Source of the DNA: Nocardia thailandica NBRC 100428
Lineage (GTDB): Bacteria; Actinomycetota; Actinomycetes; Mycobacteriales; Mycobacteriaceae
Assembly: GCF_000308795.1 (NCBI RefSeq)
Contig: NZ_BAGK01000309.1
Location: forward strand, 1-61,033
Direction of reading: 5' to 3'
Length of the DNA: 61,033 nucleotides
This document shows positions 25,847-34,288 of this stretch, piece by piece. Each line of letters opens with the position of its first letter. Position 1 is the first letter of the stretch. The notes below the pieces were generated by a model that was given only the letters and a program-made list of their open reading frames with translations, had not been told where the DNA came from and ran no database searches. Both the position numbers and the translations under genes were made by a program.

Positions 25847-25871
25847 GTTTGCCGCGGCGAGGCCCGGGTAT
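25847..25871 (+). promoter_or_regulatory. SigB/SigF-type promoter of tspO
   Basis: GTTT (25847-25850), 15 nt, GGGTAT (25866-25871): a perfect match with the same spacing as the two plus-strand promoters in the sigma locus. The predicted transcript start, about 25878, falls at the tspO start codons, which implies a leaderless or nearly leaderless mRNA. Confidence 0.65.
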
Positions 25872-25875
25872 CGCG

Positions 25876-26388
25876 ATGCCCATGACGCTGATCCCGGCCG
25901 CGAAGACGGCGCACCGCGGGCCGTCGAGGCCCACGCTCATCCGGACGGCGCTCGGCGTGTCGGCCGCGGCGATCGTCGGATCGGCGGCGACCGACCCGGG
26001 CAGCGCCTGGTACCGGAGTCTGAGCAAGCCGGGTTTCCAGCCGCCGCCCGCGGCGTTCCCGCTGGCGTGGACCCTGCTCTACGCCGACCTGGCGGTGATC
26101 TTCGCGCTAGCGCTGGACAACGCGCCCGACGAGCGGCACGCCACCCGCACGCGGCGGGCGCTGGCCGTCGACCTGGTGCTGAACGCGGGGTGGTCGCTGG
26201 TCTTCTTCCGGGCGCATCGCCTCGGCGCCGCCACGCTGATCGCGGCGGCGCTCACCGCGAGCAGCGCCGATCTGACCCGCCGCGCGGCCGCCGCGGACCG
26301 GCGCGGTCTCGCCCTCGCGCCGTACCCGGCGTGGTGCGCCTTCGCCACGGTGCTGTCGGCCGCGCTCTGGCGGCGCAACCGCCGCTGA
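25876..26388 (+). CDS. tspO: TspO/MBR family tryptophan-rich sensory protein
   Basis: The 170-residue membrane protein has five helices and TspO motifs: GSAATDPGSAWYRSLSKPGF, QPPPAAFPLAWTLLY, and LVLNAGWSLVFFRAHRLGAA. TspO proteins bind porphyrins and other hydrophobic ligands and are linked to stress. ATG at 25876 or 25882 can start it. The SigF-like promoter places its transcript start at these codons, so 25882 is more likely if the RNA begins near 25878. Confidence 0.88.
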   Translation: MPMTLIPAAKTAHRGPSRPTLIRTALGVSAAAIVGSAATDPGSAWYRSLSKPGFQPPPAAFPLAWTLLYADLAVIFALALDNAPDERHATRTRRALAVDLVLNAGWSLVFFRAHRLGAATLIAAALTASSADLTRRAAAADRRGLALAPYPAWCAFATVLSAALWRRNRR

Positions 26389-26426
26389 CGCCCGGCGTCA
26401 GCGGGAGAGTAGCTGCAGGATCGGGT

Positions 26427-26582
26427 CCAGTCGAAGGATTCGCCGCCCCGGCGCGCGGTCTCGTCGATGCGCCGCCAGGCGATCCGCAACGCCGCCAGAC
26501 CGATCGGGACGTTGACGAGGAGGATCGATCGCCGGCCAAGGGCCTCGGTCAACAATCCGCCGCCGATCGGGCCCGCGATCAC
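26427..26582 (-). pseudogene. DHA2-family MFS exporter remnant, middle part, inverted
   Basis: On the minus strand a frame reads VIAGPIGGGLLTEALGRRSI, then LLVNVPIGLAALRIAWRRID and ESFDW. This is the TM5-TM6 motif region of 14-helix drug exporters (about residues 150-200 of a full protein). The frame is lost after FDW. It faces the second remnant at 26589 head to head, so the original gene has been broken and partly inverted. Confidence 0.7.
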
Positions 26583-26588
26583 ACTCCC

Positions 26589-26900
26589 GTGCTCCCTCTC
26601 GGCCTGTTCCGCGATGCGGCGTTCTGGGCATCCATCGCGAACGGCTTCGCCTTCCAGTTCGAGGCATACGGGCTACTGTTCCCGATCGCGATCTACCTAC
26701 AGCGCCACCAGGGTTACGAGGCCCTCGCTGAACGCCGCTCGCCAGATCGGCATGGCCGTCGGGATCGCGGTCCTCGGGTTGTGCCTGGTCCGGGCGGACC
26801 CGTCGTCGGTGTGCGGGCCGGGATCGCCGGCACGGCAGTCGCTTTCGCTTCGATCGCGGTGTCGGCCGCTCGCTACCTGCCCCGGCGGCGGCATCCATGA
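26589..26900 (+). pseudogene. DHA2-family MFS exporter remnant, C-terminal parts
   Basis: Three segments in changing frames can be matched in order to the C-terminal half of a DHA2 exporter: LPLGLFRDAAFWASIANGFA and LLFPIAIYLQRHQGYEAL (26589-26726), NAARQIGMAVGIAVLGLCLV (about 26725-26797), and AGIAGTAVAFASIAVSAARY before a stop at 26900. Large parts between them are missing. It is a decayed gene. Confidence 0.7.
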
Positions 26901-27136
26901 CACGCGGCGACTCCCGGCTCGGGAGTGGCTGCCCGGTAGCCGATTCGCCGGGATGCGCGTCCGGTGCCGGATGTCCGGTTCGTCTCCCAGCGTGAACCCG
27001 CAGGGCCGAAGCACTCCCGACGAGGTATTCGGAAAGAGGTAGCCGGGGCCGGATCGAAGTCTACGATCCTACTGGTCGCGCGATGTCCAGTGGTCTACAC
27101 GGGATTTCGCCACGGTGCTACGACGGAGTGGATGTA

Positions 27137-27496
27137 ATGGCTCGGATCCTGATGGCGGTCGCCTCGGTGTTGGCCGGCTCGGCGGTGCTCGCCGGGTGCG
27201 GAGGTGCGGATGACGGGATTCAGCGCGCGGCCTCCACGTCCGCGGCGGGCATCACCAGTGCCGCGGTGACCTCCACCGCGATACCGCCCGAGCAGCTGCG
27301 GGCGAAGGCGTGCGCCGAGATGCTGCCGAAGCTCGAGAACATGCGGATCCAGGAACCGTCCAAGAGCAGGGCGCAACTCGTCGAGGCTGCGATCGCGGTG
27401 TTCTCCTCCTGGCCGGCGTTCCAGGAACTGAGTCCCGAGGAGCAGGCCGCCACCATCGAAGGCTCGCGCGACGCGATCAAGGGCGAGTGCGGATGA
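27137..27496 (+). CDS. Small lipoprotein
   Basis: The 119-residue product has a lipoprotein signal (MARILMAVASVLAGSAVLAG, then CGGADD) and a helical domain with one or two cysteines (RAKACAEMLPKLENMRIQEP, then the terminal GECG). Two cysteines could form one disulfide. No family is recognised. It is a single gene on the cell surface by inference. Confidence 0.75.
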   Translation: MARILMAVASVLAGSAVLAGCGGADDGIQRAASTSAAGITSAAVTSTAIPPEQLRAKACAEMLPKLENMRIQEPSKSRAQLVEAAIAVFSSWPAFQELSPEEQAATIEGSRDAIKGECG

Positions 27497-28172
27497 GGCG
27501 CCGTCGCGGGTCGATGCGCGCGTGCCGGGCCTGATATCGGTGCGCACGGGCGCGTGCACTCGTCGGTGATATTTCTGTTCGTCCACGTATTCGGGTCGCC
27601 CGATTCCGGGTGCGACCATTCTTGACGAGCAATTCTTTCGGCCCGCGGTGGCGTCGCCGATTGCCGCTCGGCCGGCGGGCGGTGCCCCACTCGCCGCTGC
27701 GGCGTGAATCGGGGAACCGTTCCGCTCCGGCCGACCTCCCGTGAAAAAGCCGGCCGTATCCGACGTCGGCGGCCCCGCTCTGTCAACGGCGGTGCGGGGC
27801 CGACGGCGACTCCCGGACGGGTGCCATCGGCTCGTCCCGGCGGAGGCGCTCGACCAGGGATGCCGGTGCCCGTCGAGGCCAGCCTGCCGTCCGGCGCGGC
27901 GCGACGCGACGTCGGGTGGCGTTCCCGGGTGAAAGTGATTTGCGCCGAGTAAATGCGCAGGTCTCCGCAATTCGACTCGACAATAGAGCGGAATATCTTT
28001 CGGCGGTTAGCTAACCGGGGTGAAAATCTAATAGCGGATATTAATGGCTACGAAACGTCGGGATTCGCGAATTCCGTCCATGAAAAGTTGGACGGGCGCT
28101 ATATTTCATGCACACCCAATTAGCGGTACGACGAACCCGTCATTCCGCCGCTCGATATTCCGGGAGATCGCC
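27497..28172. other. Long intergenic region, AT-rich at its 3' part
   Basis: No supported gene lies in these 676 bp. The last 230 bp are clearly AT-richer than the rest of the window and hold a 14-bp palindrome at 28004 and TATTAAT- and TATATT-like boxes, which suggests the promoter and control region of the secreted-protein gene at 28173. The first 450 bp show only shadow frames. Confidence 0.5.
28004..28017. promoter_or_regulatory. MarR-like operator palindrome
   Basis: CGGTTAGCTAACCG is a perfect 14-bp palindrome. Its TTAGCTAA core is typical of MarR-family sites. It lies 155 bp upstream of the secreted-protein gene, and a MarR gene lies directly after that gene. Confidence 0.5.
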
Positions 28173-28790
28173 ATGAGCTCGACCTCTTCCCTGCTGCGCA
28201 CCGCCTTTCTGGCTCCCGTGGCAGTCGCCACCGTCTTTTGTCTGGCCGCTCCGGTCAACGCTGCCCCGATCAGCGTGAACTGGAGCTGCCGGGGCACGAT
28301 CTTCGGTATCGGCCAGACCTCGAGCATGACCACCTCGGTCACCGGCACCGCGCCCGCCTCGGCGGCGTCGGGCTCGGCGGTCGCCATCACCATCACGCCG
28401 GGCGCCTCGTCCGTGCCCAGCTCGGCGTCGGGCTTCACCGTGAACAACATCAGCAACCTCAAGATGACCATCCCGACGCCGGCGAACTCGACCCTCGTGT
28501 CGGCCACCGCCTCCGGCGGCAGCGTGGCGGGCACCGTCGCCACCTCGGGCGGGAACGTCGTGCTGACCGTGCCCGGCCCGATCCCCGGTGGCACCAGCTT
28601 CACGCCGCCCGCGGTGACCATCAACGTCACCGCAGGCGCCGCCGGGACGCCGATCACCAGCAAGTACGCGGGCACCAGCTACACCAGCCCCGGAATGACG
28701 ATGACCACGAACGTCTCGTTGGTCGGCAACGTCGCCACCGCGTGCTACCCGAACCCGTCCCCGACCCTGACCACCACCACGGTCTCCTGA
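28173..28790 (+). CDS. Secreted Ser/Thr-rich protein
   Basis: The 205-residue protein has a signal peptide ending in LAAPVNAAP and a mature part of about 170 residues that is rich in Ser, Thr, Gly and Val with beta-type periodicity. One cysteine lies near the start (NWSCRGTIFGIGQTSS) and one near the end (NVATACYPNPSP), which may close a disulfide. It looks like an extracellular beta-sandwich. No family is named with confidence. ATG at 28173 follows GGGAG, and a strong terminator follows the gene. Confidence 0.8.
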   Translation: MSSTSSLLRTAFLAPVAVATVFCLAAPVNAAPISVNWSCRGTIFGIGQTSSMTTSVTGTAPASAASGSAVAITITPGASSVPSSASGFTVNNISNLKMTIPTPANSTLVSATASGGSVAGTVATSGGNVVLTVPGPIPGGTSFTPPAVTINVTAGAAGTPITSKYAGTSYTSPGMTMTTNVSLVGNVATACYPNPSPTLTTTTVS

Positions 28791-28798
28791 CAGGTCGG

Positions 28799-28827
28799 CG
28801 GGCGCGGCCTCACGAGAGTCGCGCCCG
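28799..28827 (+). terminator. Hairpin after the secreted-protein gene
   Basis: CGGGCGCG and CGCGCCCG form an 8-bp stem with a 13-nt loop 8 bp after the stop. Confidence 0.5.
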
Positions 28828-28852
28828 CGTGGACGCCTTCGGCGAGCATCAT

Positions 28853-28884
28853 CCGGACCGGGCCGCAGCGGCGGCCCGGTCCGG
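28853..28884 (+). terminator. Strong hairpin terminator
   Basis: CCGGACCGGGCCGC and GCGGCCCGGTCCGG form a perfect 14-bp stem with a 4-nt loop. It separates the secreted-protein gene from the MarR gene. Confidence 0.8.
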
Positions 28885-28946
28885 CCGTGCCCGGCCGGGT
28901 GCGCCCGCCCCGATGATCCCGCGCGGGTTCATCTTCCGAGTGAGCG

Positions 28947-29456
28947 ATGGGAAAGCCTGTGTGCCCGACGACAAGCGAACCCGCCCGTATCTCCGTCGAG
29001 CTCAAACGAGCGCTGGAGTTCTATCACGGAACCGTCGAGGACCTGGTCCGCGAACTGATCCGCGTGCTGGGAGTGAACGAGACCGACCGCCGAGCCCTGG
29101 AGATCGTCCTGCTCGAGGAGGAGAAGTCCACGACGCCGGGAATGCTGGCCGAGCGCCTGGGTCTCACCTCCGCCGGCGTCGCCATCATGCTGAATCGATT
29201 GGAGAAGCAGGGCTATATCGCCCGATCCCTGCACCCGACGGATCGCCGCCGCGTGATCGTGATGGCCACCGAGCTCGCCGCGCGGCGCGTGCAGGAACTC
29301 GTGGTCCCGATGATCGTCGAGAGCTACAAGATGCTGCTGAGCTACTACGACGAGGAGGAACTCCGCCTCATCGCCGACTTCCTCACCCGCGCGGGTGAAC
29401 TGCAACGGGTGCACCGGCAGCGCCTGCGCGGCGTCGACCCCTACCCGAGGCCCTAG
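28947..29456 (+). CDS. MarR-family regulator
   Basis: The 169-residue protein has a winged helix with STTPGMLAERLGLTSAGVAI and the wing DRRRVIVMATELA, flanked by dimerisation helices. It is in the MarR size range. The TTAGCTAA palindrome at 28004 is a plausible target, but the intervening terminator means the two genes are separate units. The ligand is unknown. The ribosome binding site at 28947 is weak. Confidence 0.9.
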   Translation: MGKPVCPTTSEPARISVELKRALEFYHGTVEDLVRELIRVLGVNETDRRALEIVLLEEEKSTTPGMLAERLGLTSAGVAIMLNRLEKQGYIARSLHPTDRRRVIVMATELAARRVQELVVPMIVESYKMLLSYYDEEELRLIADFLTRAGELQRVHRQRLRGVDPYPRP

Positions 29457-29560
29457 ACCGGGCCTGCCTTCCTCGGCCCACGCGCGCAGGGCCGCGCAGA
29501 CGAGGTGATTGCGCCGCGGCGGCGCGGGGTATCGCCCCGACCGAACGGGAGGTGGGCGTG

Positions 29561-30523
29561 GTGATCGAGCACGCGAGGGCCGATGCGGGCGTGAGGGTGA
29601 AGCGGCGAGAGATCGAGGGCCCGTGGGCGTTACGGTCACGGACCTGGTGGGGAGTGCTGCGGCGCACGGTCGCCGAGGTCTTCGGTGACACCCTGCCCGA
29701 CTGGGCCGCCGCACTCACCTACTACAGCGTGATCTCGTTGTTCCCCGGGGTCATGGTCGTCTCCGCGCTTCTCGGCCTCGCCGGCCCCGACGCGGGCCGG
29801 ACGCTGATCGACACGATCGACCAGCTCGGCTACGGCGGCACGAACTCCGTTGCCGTGCAGGTGCTCACGCAACTCCAGGACGCCCGCTCCCTCGCGGGGC
29901 CGCTGGCGATACTGGGCATCGCGACCGCCCTGTGGACCGCGTCGGGCTATGTCGGGGCGTTCGTGCGCGCCTGCAACGTCGTCTACGACACCGACGAGGG
30001 CCGCCCGATCTGGAAGACGATTCCCCTGCGGCTCGCGCTCACCGCCGCGCTGGTGGTGCTGGTCGTGGTGTGCGCGGTCGGTGTCCTGGTCTCGGGGCGC
30101 GTCGCCGAGATCGTCGGCGCGTGGCTGGGCGTGGGTTCGGCCACCGTCACGGTGTGGGGCATCGTGAAATGGCCGGTCCTGGCGATCCTGGTCAGTCTCG
30201 CCTTCGCGCTGCTGTATTGGGCGGCGCCGAACGCCCGCCAGCCCGGGTTCCGCTGGTTGAGTCCCGGCAGCGTCCTCGCCGTGGTCCTCTGGGTCCTGGT
30301 TTCGGCCGGGTTCGCCTTCTATGCCACGCATTTCGGGTCCTACAACAAGGTCTACGGCTCCCTGGCCGGGGCGGTGGTGTTCCTGGTCTGGCTGTGGCTG
30401 ACCAATATCGCGATCCTGCTCGGCGCCCAGTTCGACGCCGAACTCGCCCGAGGCCGCAACATCGACCGAGGCGCACCACCCGATCAGGAACCCATCCTGC
30501 CCCCACGGGACGCCCCGGAATAG
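29561..30523 (+). CDS. YihY/BrkB-family membrane protein
   Basis: The 320-residue protein has six helices and YihY motifs: LPDWAAALTYYSVISLFPGV, WTASGYVGAFVRACNVVYD, and the C-terminal FGSYNKVYGSLAGAVVFLVW followed by NIAILLGAQFDAEL. The family was once called ribonuclease BN in error. Its real role is unknown. GTG codons at 29552, 29558 and 29561 are all possible starts; the GGGAGG site favours the last two. Confidence 0.93.
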   Translation: MIEHARADAGVRVKRREIEGPWALRSRTWWGVLRRTVAEVFGDTLPDWAAALTYYSVISLFPGVMVVSALLGLAGPDAGRTLIDTIDQLGYGGTNSVAVQVLTQLQDARSLAGPLAILGIATALWTASGYVGAFVRACNVVYDTDEGRPIWKTIPLRLALTAALVVLVVVCAVGVLVSGRVAEIVGAWLGVGSATVTVWGIVKWPVLAILVSLAFALLYWAAPNARQPGFRWLSPGSVLAVVLWVLVSAGFAFYATHFGSYNKVYGSLAGAVVFLVWLWLTNIAILLGAQFDAELARGRNIDRGAPPDQEPILPPRDAPE

Positions 30524-30547
30524 CGTCCGCCGCCCCGCGAAGACAGG

Positions 30548-30985
30548 TCAGACTCGGGAATCGGCCTCGACCAGAGCCTGGTACTCCGCCGCGCCGAGCA
30601 GACCGGTCAGCGGGCACCACGGCTCCACCCGCAACAGCCAGGTGTCGTAGGGGCTTTCGTCGACCGCGCCCGGGGAGCGGAACGCCTCCGGGTTGGTCTC
30701 CGCGACCGCGCCGTCGACCGGGGCGTCGAAGCTGCGGTAACCCGCCACCGCCGACACCTCGAAGCCGGTACTGCCCGCCTGGACCGGTGCGCCGATCGAC
30801 GGCAGGACGAGTTCGACGATGTCACCGAGCAGTTGCTGCCCGTAGTCGGTGATCCCGATGGTGACCGAGCCCTGCGGTTCGGTCCGCACCCACAGGTGGT
30901 CCTCGGTGTACTGCAGATCAGCTGGCACGGGCAAAGCGAAACTCCTGTCGACGGTTCGATTCTCGGTTTCGGTGAAGCCGCTCAC
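30548..30985 (-). CDS. Glycine cleavage H-protein-like protein lacking the lipoyl lysine
   Basis: The 145-residue protein has the H-protein fold signature: LQYTEDHLWVRTEPQGSVTI, GITDYGQQLLGDIVELVLPS, then a hammerhead region and the C-terminal YDTWLLRVEP. In real H proteins the lipoyl lysine sits in a VKA motif about eight residues before the APVSG turn. Here that stretch reads FEVSAVAGYRSFDAPVDG, with no lysine. It therefore cannot be lipoylated at the usual site. No gcvT, gcvP or lipoate genes are nearby. GTG at 30985 is the start. Confidence 0.8.
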   Translation of the reverse strand: MSGFTETENRTVDRSFALPVPADLQYTEDHLWVRTEPQGSVTIGITDYGQQLLGDIVELVLPSIGAPVQAGSTGFEVSAVAGYRSFDAPVDGAVAETNPEAFRSPGAVDESPYDTWLLRVEPWCPLTGLLGAAEYQALVEADSRV

Positions 30986-31095
30986 AGGGTAGCGGCGGCG
31001 TAGCCCGCCCGGCGCTCGCGGGGGTCTCCGGGTGATCGGCGGTCACCCCCTCGCAACGTGATCCATGGGCCGTGCCGGGCACGGGGACGCTCGCC

Positions 31096-31665
31096 TCAGC
31101 GGGCGGCCTCCACGACCATGGGCGCGATCGGGCACCCGGCCGGATCGAACAGGTCACGACCGCACGAGTCGCAGGCGCCCTCATCGGGAGCCGTCTCCGT
31201 CTCGGGCAGCTGCCACACGTTCATGCCGCCGCACGGGCAGTCGATGATGTACAGCAGTTCGGAAGCGGGCCGATCCAGGCCCCACGCACGCGCCGACGCC
31301 GCCGACCGGCGCATGACGCCGATGCGATAGGTGTCGTCGCCGGACCGGAGTTCGCCCAGCGCCAACCCCGCGCCGGCCAGGGCTTCGTCCACCGCCCGCA
31401 GGATCGCAGGCACCTGCGCGCCGCGATCGAGGTCGGCCTCGGCCGCGCGCCCGGCCGCGGACTCCACCGCGGCCACGACCGCGCGGCCCTTCCCGAAGGC
31501 CGCCACCCGCGCCGCGACGAACTCCGCGATCTGTCCGGCGGTTTCCTCGCCCGCCCAGTCGACCGGCAGCAGGACCCCCAGCCGGATCAAGGAATCCACC
31601 GCATCGGTCGCGGTGGGCCGGAGCCCCTGCTCGCCCCGCGCGAAGAAGTACGCCACATCGCTCAC
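31096..31665 (-). CDS. Protein of unknown function with Cys-rich C-terminus
   Basis: The 189-residue protein (GTG at 31665, VSDVAYFFARGEQGLRPTAT) is mostly helical with a C-terminal tail that holds CPCGGMN and, 26 residues on, CDSCGRD, which is the spacing of a possible zinc ribbon. No family is recognised. It shares its strand with the paralogue gene at 31935, 269 bp away. Confidence 0.65.
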   Translation of the reverse strand: MSDVAYFFARGEQGLRPTATDAVDSLIRLGVLLPVDWAGEETAGQIAEFVAARVAAFGKGRAVVAAVESAAGRAAEADLDRGAQVPAILRAVDEALAGAGLALGELRSGDDTYRIGVMRRSAASARAWGLDRPASELLYIIDCPCGGMNVWQLPETETAPDEGACDSCGRDLFDPAGCPIAPMVVEAAR

Positions 31666-31934
31666 GCCGCCAGCATACGAACGATCAGCGCGACGCCCGG
31701 TTTCTGCGCTGGATCGACGAGCGCTCGGCAGGGCACGCCGCGCCGGAGGATGCACGAACCGCACGGTGGCGTCCCTGTAGCCGAGGGCGTCACAGCCCTG
31801 GCGGTTCGGGCACGTCCCGCGTCCACAGCCGGACGGAGGTGTTCGGATCCAGGGCACCGGACTACCCGTCGGCGGCCCGCGTGCCTGTCAGGCGTTCGCA
31901 CGGAACCTCGGCACGGGGAACGGGCCGAGAGGGG

Positions 31935-32396
31935 CTATATCGAGAGGCCGGAGTCGATTCCGTCCACGGCGCGCGGCGGCGGGCGGGACGGATCATCGAC
32001 GAAGAAGCCTCTCTGATCGTGGCGCAGGACGCCTTCGCACCAGCCGACCGCTTTGCAGACCACGTGGTCGACGATGCCGTCGCTCTCCAGGACCAGGACC
32101 CGGTCATCGGGGAACAGTCGCGACCGCGGGATCTCCGCCTTCGCCGCGGCCGCTTCTTTTTCTTCTGCGCATCGGATGCGGAGCCCTTCGTAGCGATACT
32201 GGAGTTTCATCGCCTTGACCGGTTTGAACAGGATGTCGATCGTGGTGCCGTTTCCGTTGCGGCCGACGTCGCTTCGCAACAGCAGCTGCCCGTGGCTGAC
32301 CGTGTAGGCCCAGACGGAGAAGCTGCGATCGCTGCGGAACAGCTCGGCGCCGGGTTCGAAATGGTGGTCCTTGTTGAGCCAGGACATCTCGTGCAT
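31935..32396 (-). CDS. Unknown family (WLNK family), copy A
   Basis: The 153-residue protein (MHEMSWLNKDHHFEPGAELF) is closely related along its whole length to the product of 41227-41703. Shared segments include WAYTVSHGQLLLRS, TTIDILFKPV, HVVC, GWCEGVL, GFFV and the ending DGIDSGLS. It lacks a signal peptide or membrane helix. The conserved His/Cys positions could bind a ligand or metal, but no known domain is seen. It is a single gene. Confidence 0.8.
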   Translation of the reverse strand: MHEMSWLNKDHHFEPGAELFRSDRSFSVWAYTVSHGQLLLRSDVGRNGNGTTIDILFKPVKAMKLQYRYEGLRIRCAEEKEAAAAKAEIPRSRLFPDDRVLVLESDGIVDHVVCKAVGWCEGVLRHDQRGFFVDDPSRPPPRAVDGIDSGLSI

Positions 32397-32551
32397 GCCT
32401 GGATTGTGGCGCTCGGCGTGACCGGGGACAACTGGATTACGCGCCGGTGCGCCCGGTGCGGGCCTGCCGTCCACCGGGCATCGCGGCGTCGCCGGGTGGT
32501 CGCGTGCGGCGGTGTCGTGCGCGTGCGGTCCGGCGCTGATTCAATGAACCG

Positions 32552-32902
32552 GTGCGCGCAGACCTTCGGCTCCGAGCTCGGCTGAGGCCGGACCACTGGT
32601 CGGGTGGCGTTGCGCTGGGTCTCCTGGTCGTCGCGACGGCGGCTCTGTTCTGGAGGATGAATCAGCCCGGCGATGAACTGCCACCTCCGGTCGTCACGAT
32701 CGGCAGTTTCGCCGGGCCCGCCGCCCTCGCGATCATGGCGTCGCTCGCCGGTGTGATGATCGGTCGCCGGGTGGGCGTCCGACCGTGGCTCGCCGCGGTG
32801 GCGTTGCGGCTCTCCCTGGGGTTCGTCGTGATGTGCGCGGCCGGTGCCGTCGGCTACATCGTCCTGGCGCTGTCGGCGCTCGACAGCCTCTCGAACTTCT
32901 GA
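32552..32902 (+). CDS. Small membrane protein, unknown function
   Basis: The 116-residue product has a basic N-terminus (MRADLRLRARLRPDHWSGGV) and three hydrophobic segments (ALGLLVVATAALFW, IGSFAGPAALAIMASLAGVM, VVMCAAGAVGYIVLALSAL). GTG at 32552 is the start. No family is recognised. It is divergent from the WLNK-family gene. Confidence 0.65.
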   Translation: MRADLRLRARLRPDHWSGGVALGLLVVATAALFWRMNQPGDELPPPVVTIGSFAGPAALAIMASLAGVMIGRRVGVRPWLAAVALRLSLGFVVMCAAGAVGYIVLALSALDSLSNF

Positions 32903-32936
32903 CGGTTCCGCCGGCTCGGCGCGTAGGCGGTGTCGT

Positions 32937-33461
32937 TCAGAGCTCGCGATCGAACCAGATCTGGTCCCGGAGCGGGATTCCGTCGATGTCGACCGATTCG
33001 GGATAGCCGGTGTCGGGCGTGAAGGCGTCACGGACCACGTGGCTCATGCGGAACCCGCAACGTTGGTAGAACCGCAGGTTGTCGATATCGGCGGTGGCCG
33101 TGGCGAGTTCGATCCGCTGCGCGCCGGCTCGGCGGGCCTCCGCGACGGCGTGCTCGAGCAACCCTCGTCCGATGCCGACTCCGCGCCACTGCTCGGCGAC
33201 GGCGAGGGTGAGCACTTCCCAGCGTGCGCCTCCCGGATCCCGGACGGCTTGGACGTGCCCGACGATCGCACCGTCGGCGGCGAGCGCCACCCACACCTGC
33301 CCACGGTCGAGGTATCCGCGCAGCCGGGTCTCGGAGTCCTCGGCAAGCCGGAACAGCCACTCGATCTCCCGGCGGGGGCGTTCGCCGCCCCGCCGGGCCC
33401 GGGTATGGCCCTCCTGCCCCCGGGACGACTTCCGCGCCGCCCTCGCCAGCCGACGCACCAC
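32937..33461 (-). CDS. GNAT-family N-acetyltransferase
   Basis: The protein of about 174 residues has the GNAT core: VWVALAADGAIVGHVQAV, LTLAVAEQWRGVGIGRGLLE (acetyl-CoA binding Q/RxxGxG/A motif), and DNLRFYQRCGFRMSHVVRD. It transfers an acyl group from acyl-CoA to an amine; the target is unknown. The first 30 residues are basic. GTG at 33461 or 33458 is the likely start. It lies 29 bp after the hydrolase gene on the same strand. Confidence 0.88.
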   Translation of the reverse strand: MVRRLARAARKSSRGQEGHTRARRGGERPRREIEWLFRLAEDSETRLRGYLDRGQVWVALAADGAIVGHVQAVRDPGGARWEVLTLAVAEQWRGVGIGRGLLEHAVAEARRAGAQRIELATATADIDNLRFYQRCGFRMSHVVRDAFTPDTGYPESVDIDGIPLRDQIWFDREL

Positions 33462-33490
33462 CGCGCTGTCACCGACGCCGCCGACCCCGA

Positions 33491-34288
33491 TCAGCTCAGG
33501 AACTCCGCGATCCGCGCCCGCCACGTCGCCCGGTCGGCCGGGCTCGCAGCGATCACTGCCCGACCGCCCGGCAACAGCTCGGCCAGCTGCTCGGCGGTCT
33601 CGACGGGATGGACCGGATCGCCGACCCAGCCCAGGATCAGCGTCGGGTGGGGCAACCGCGCCAGCTCGGACCGGCCGGGGAGATCGGACCGACCCATGCC
33701 CCGCATCACCGACGGCAGGACGGCGTCGGCGACATCGGGCACGATCGGCCACGCGCCCGCCTCCGCCAGGGCCGGGGGCGCGGGCATCGCCCCCATCGCC
33801 GCCCCCATCGCCGCCTTGCCCGCCCGCTCCACCAGGTCCGCTTGCGCGAGATAGGATTCCGCCTGCGCGCTGCGCGCCTCCCACGCCGTGGGCGGGATGA
33901 TCAGCACCAGCCGGGTGAACCGGTCGGGTCGACGCACCGCCGCCTGCAGCAGGCTCGCCGCGCCCATTGATGCCCCCATCCCCACGATCGGCGACTCGGG
34001 CTGCACCCGGTCGGCCACGGCCAGCAGATCCTCACCGAGGCGCTCGTACAGGTAGTCGTCGGCGACGGCCCGTCCCCCCGAGAGACCGTGCCCGCGGGCG
34101 TCGTACCGCACCAGCCGCAGCCCCGGCGGCAGCGCCTCCCGCAGGATCACGTGGCCGAGCCGGTCGTCCTCGGCGCGACTGAGGAACGCACCGTGCGCGT
34201 ACAGCGCGACCGAACCGGTCCCGGCCTCGTCGAAGGCCAGGTCCACCCCGGGCCGCGAGGTCGTCGGGGCAGCGGGTGTGTGCGTCAT
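33491..34288 (-). CDS. Alpha/beta hydrolase
   Basis: The 265-residue protein has the alpha/beta-hydrolase order: oxyanion strand ALYAHGAFL, RLVRYDARGHGLSGG, the nucleophile elbow GASMGAA, an acid strand PTLILGWVGDPVHP and a late stretch in the His region. The C-terminal catalytic His is not obvious (AASPADRATW), so activity is uncertain. ATG at 34288 follows GAGAGGA. It is probably co-transcribed with the GNAT gene. Confidence 0.88.
   Translation of the reverse strand: MTHTPAAPTTSRPGVDLAFDEAGTGSVALYAHGAFLSRAEDDRLGHVILREALPPGLRLVRYDARGHGLSGGRAVADDYLYERLGEDLLAVADRVQPESPIVGMGASMGAASLLQAAVRRPDRFTRLVLIIPPTAWEARSAQAESYLAQADLVERAGKAAMGAAMGAMPAPPALAEAGAWPIVPDVADAVLPSVMRGMGRSDLPGRSELARLPHPTLILGWVGDPVHPVETAEQLAELLPGGRAVIAASPADRATWRARIAEFLS

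Noticed and set aside
27704..27952. 82-codon plus-strand frame in the long intergenic region
   Set aside because: Arg/Pro-rich composition and no ribosome binding site; reads like noncoding high-GC DNA.
29500..29535. GGGTAT before the YihY gene as a SigF promoter
   Set aside because: The -35 position reads GATT or ATTG, too far from GTTT to claim.
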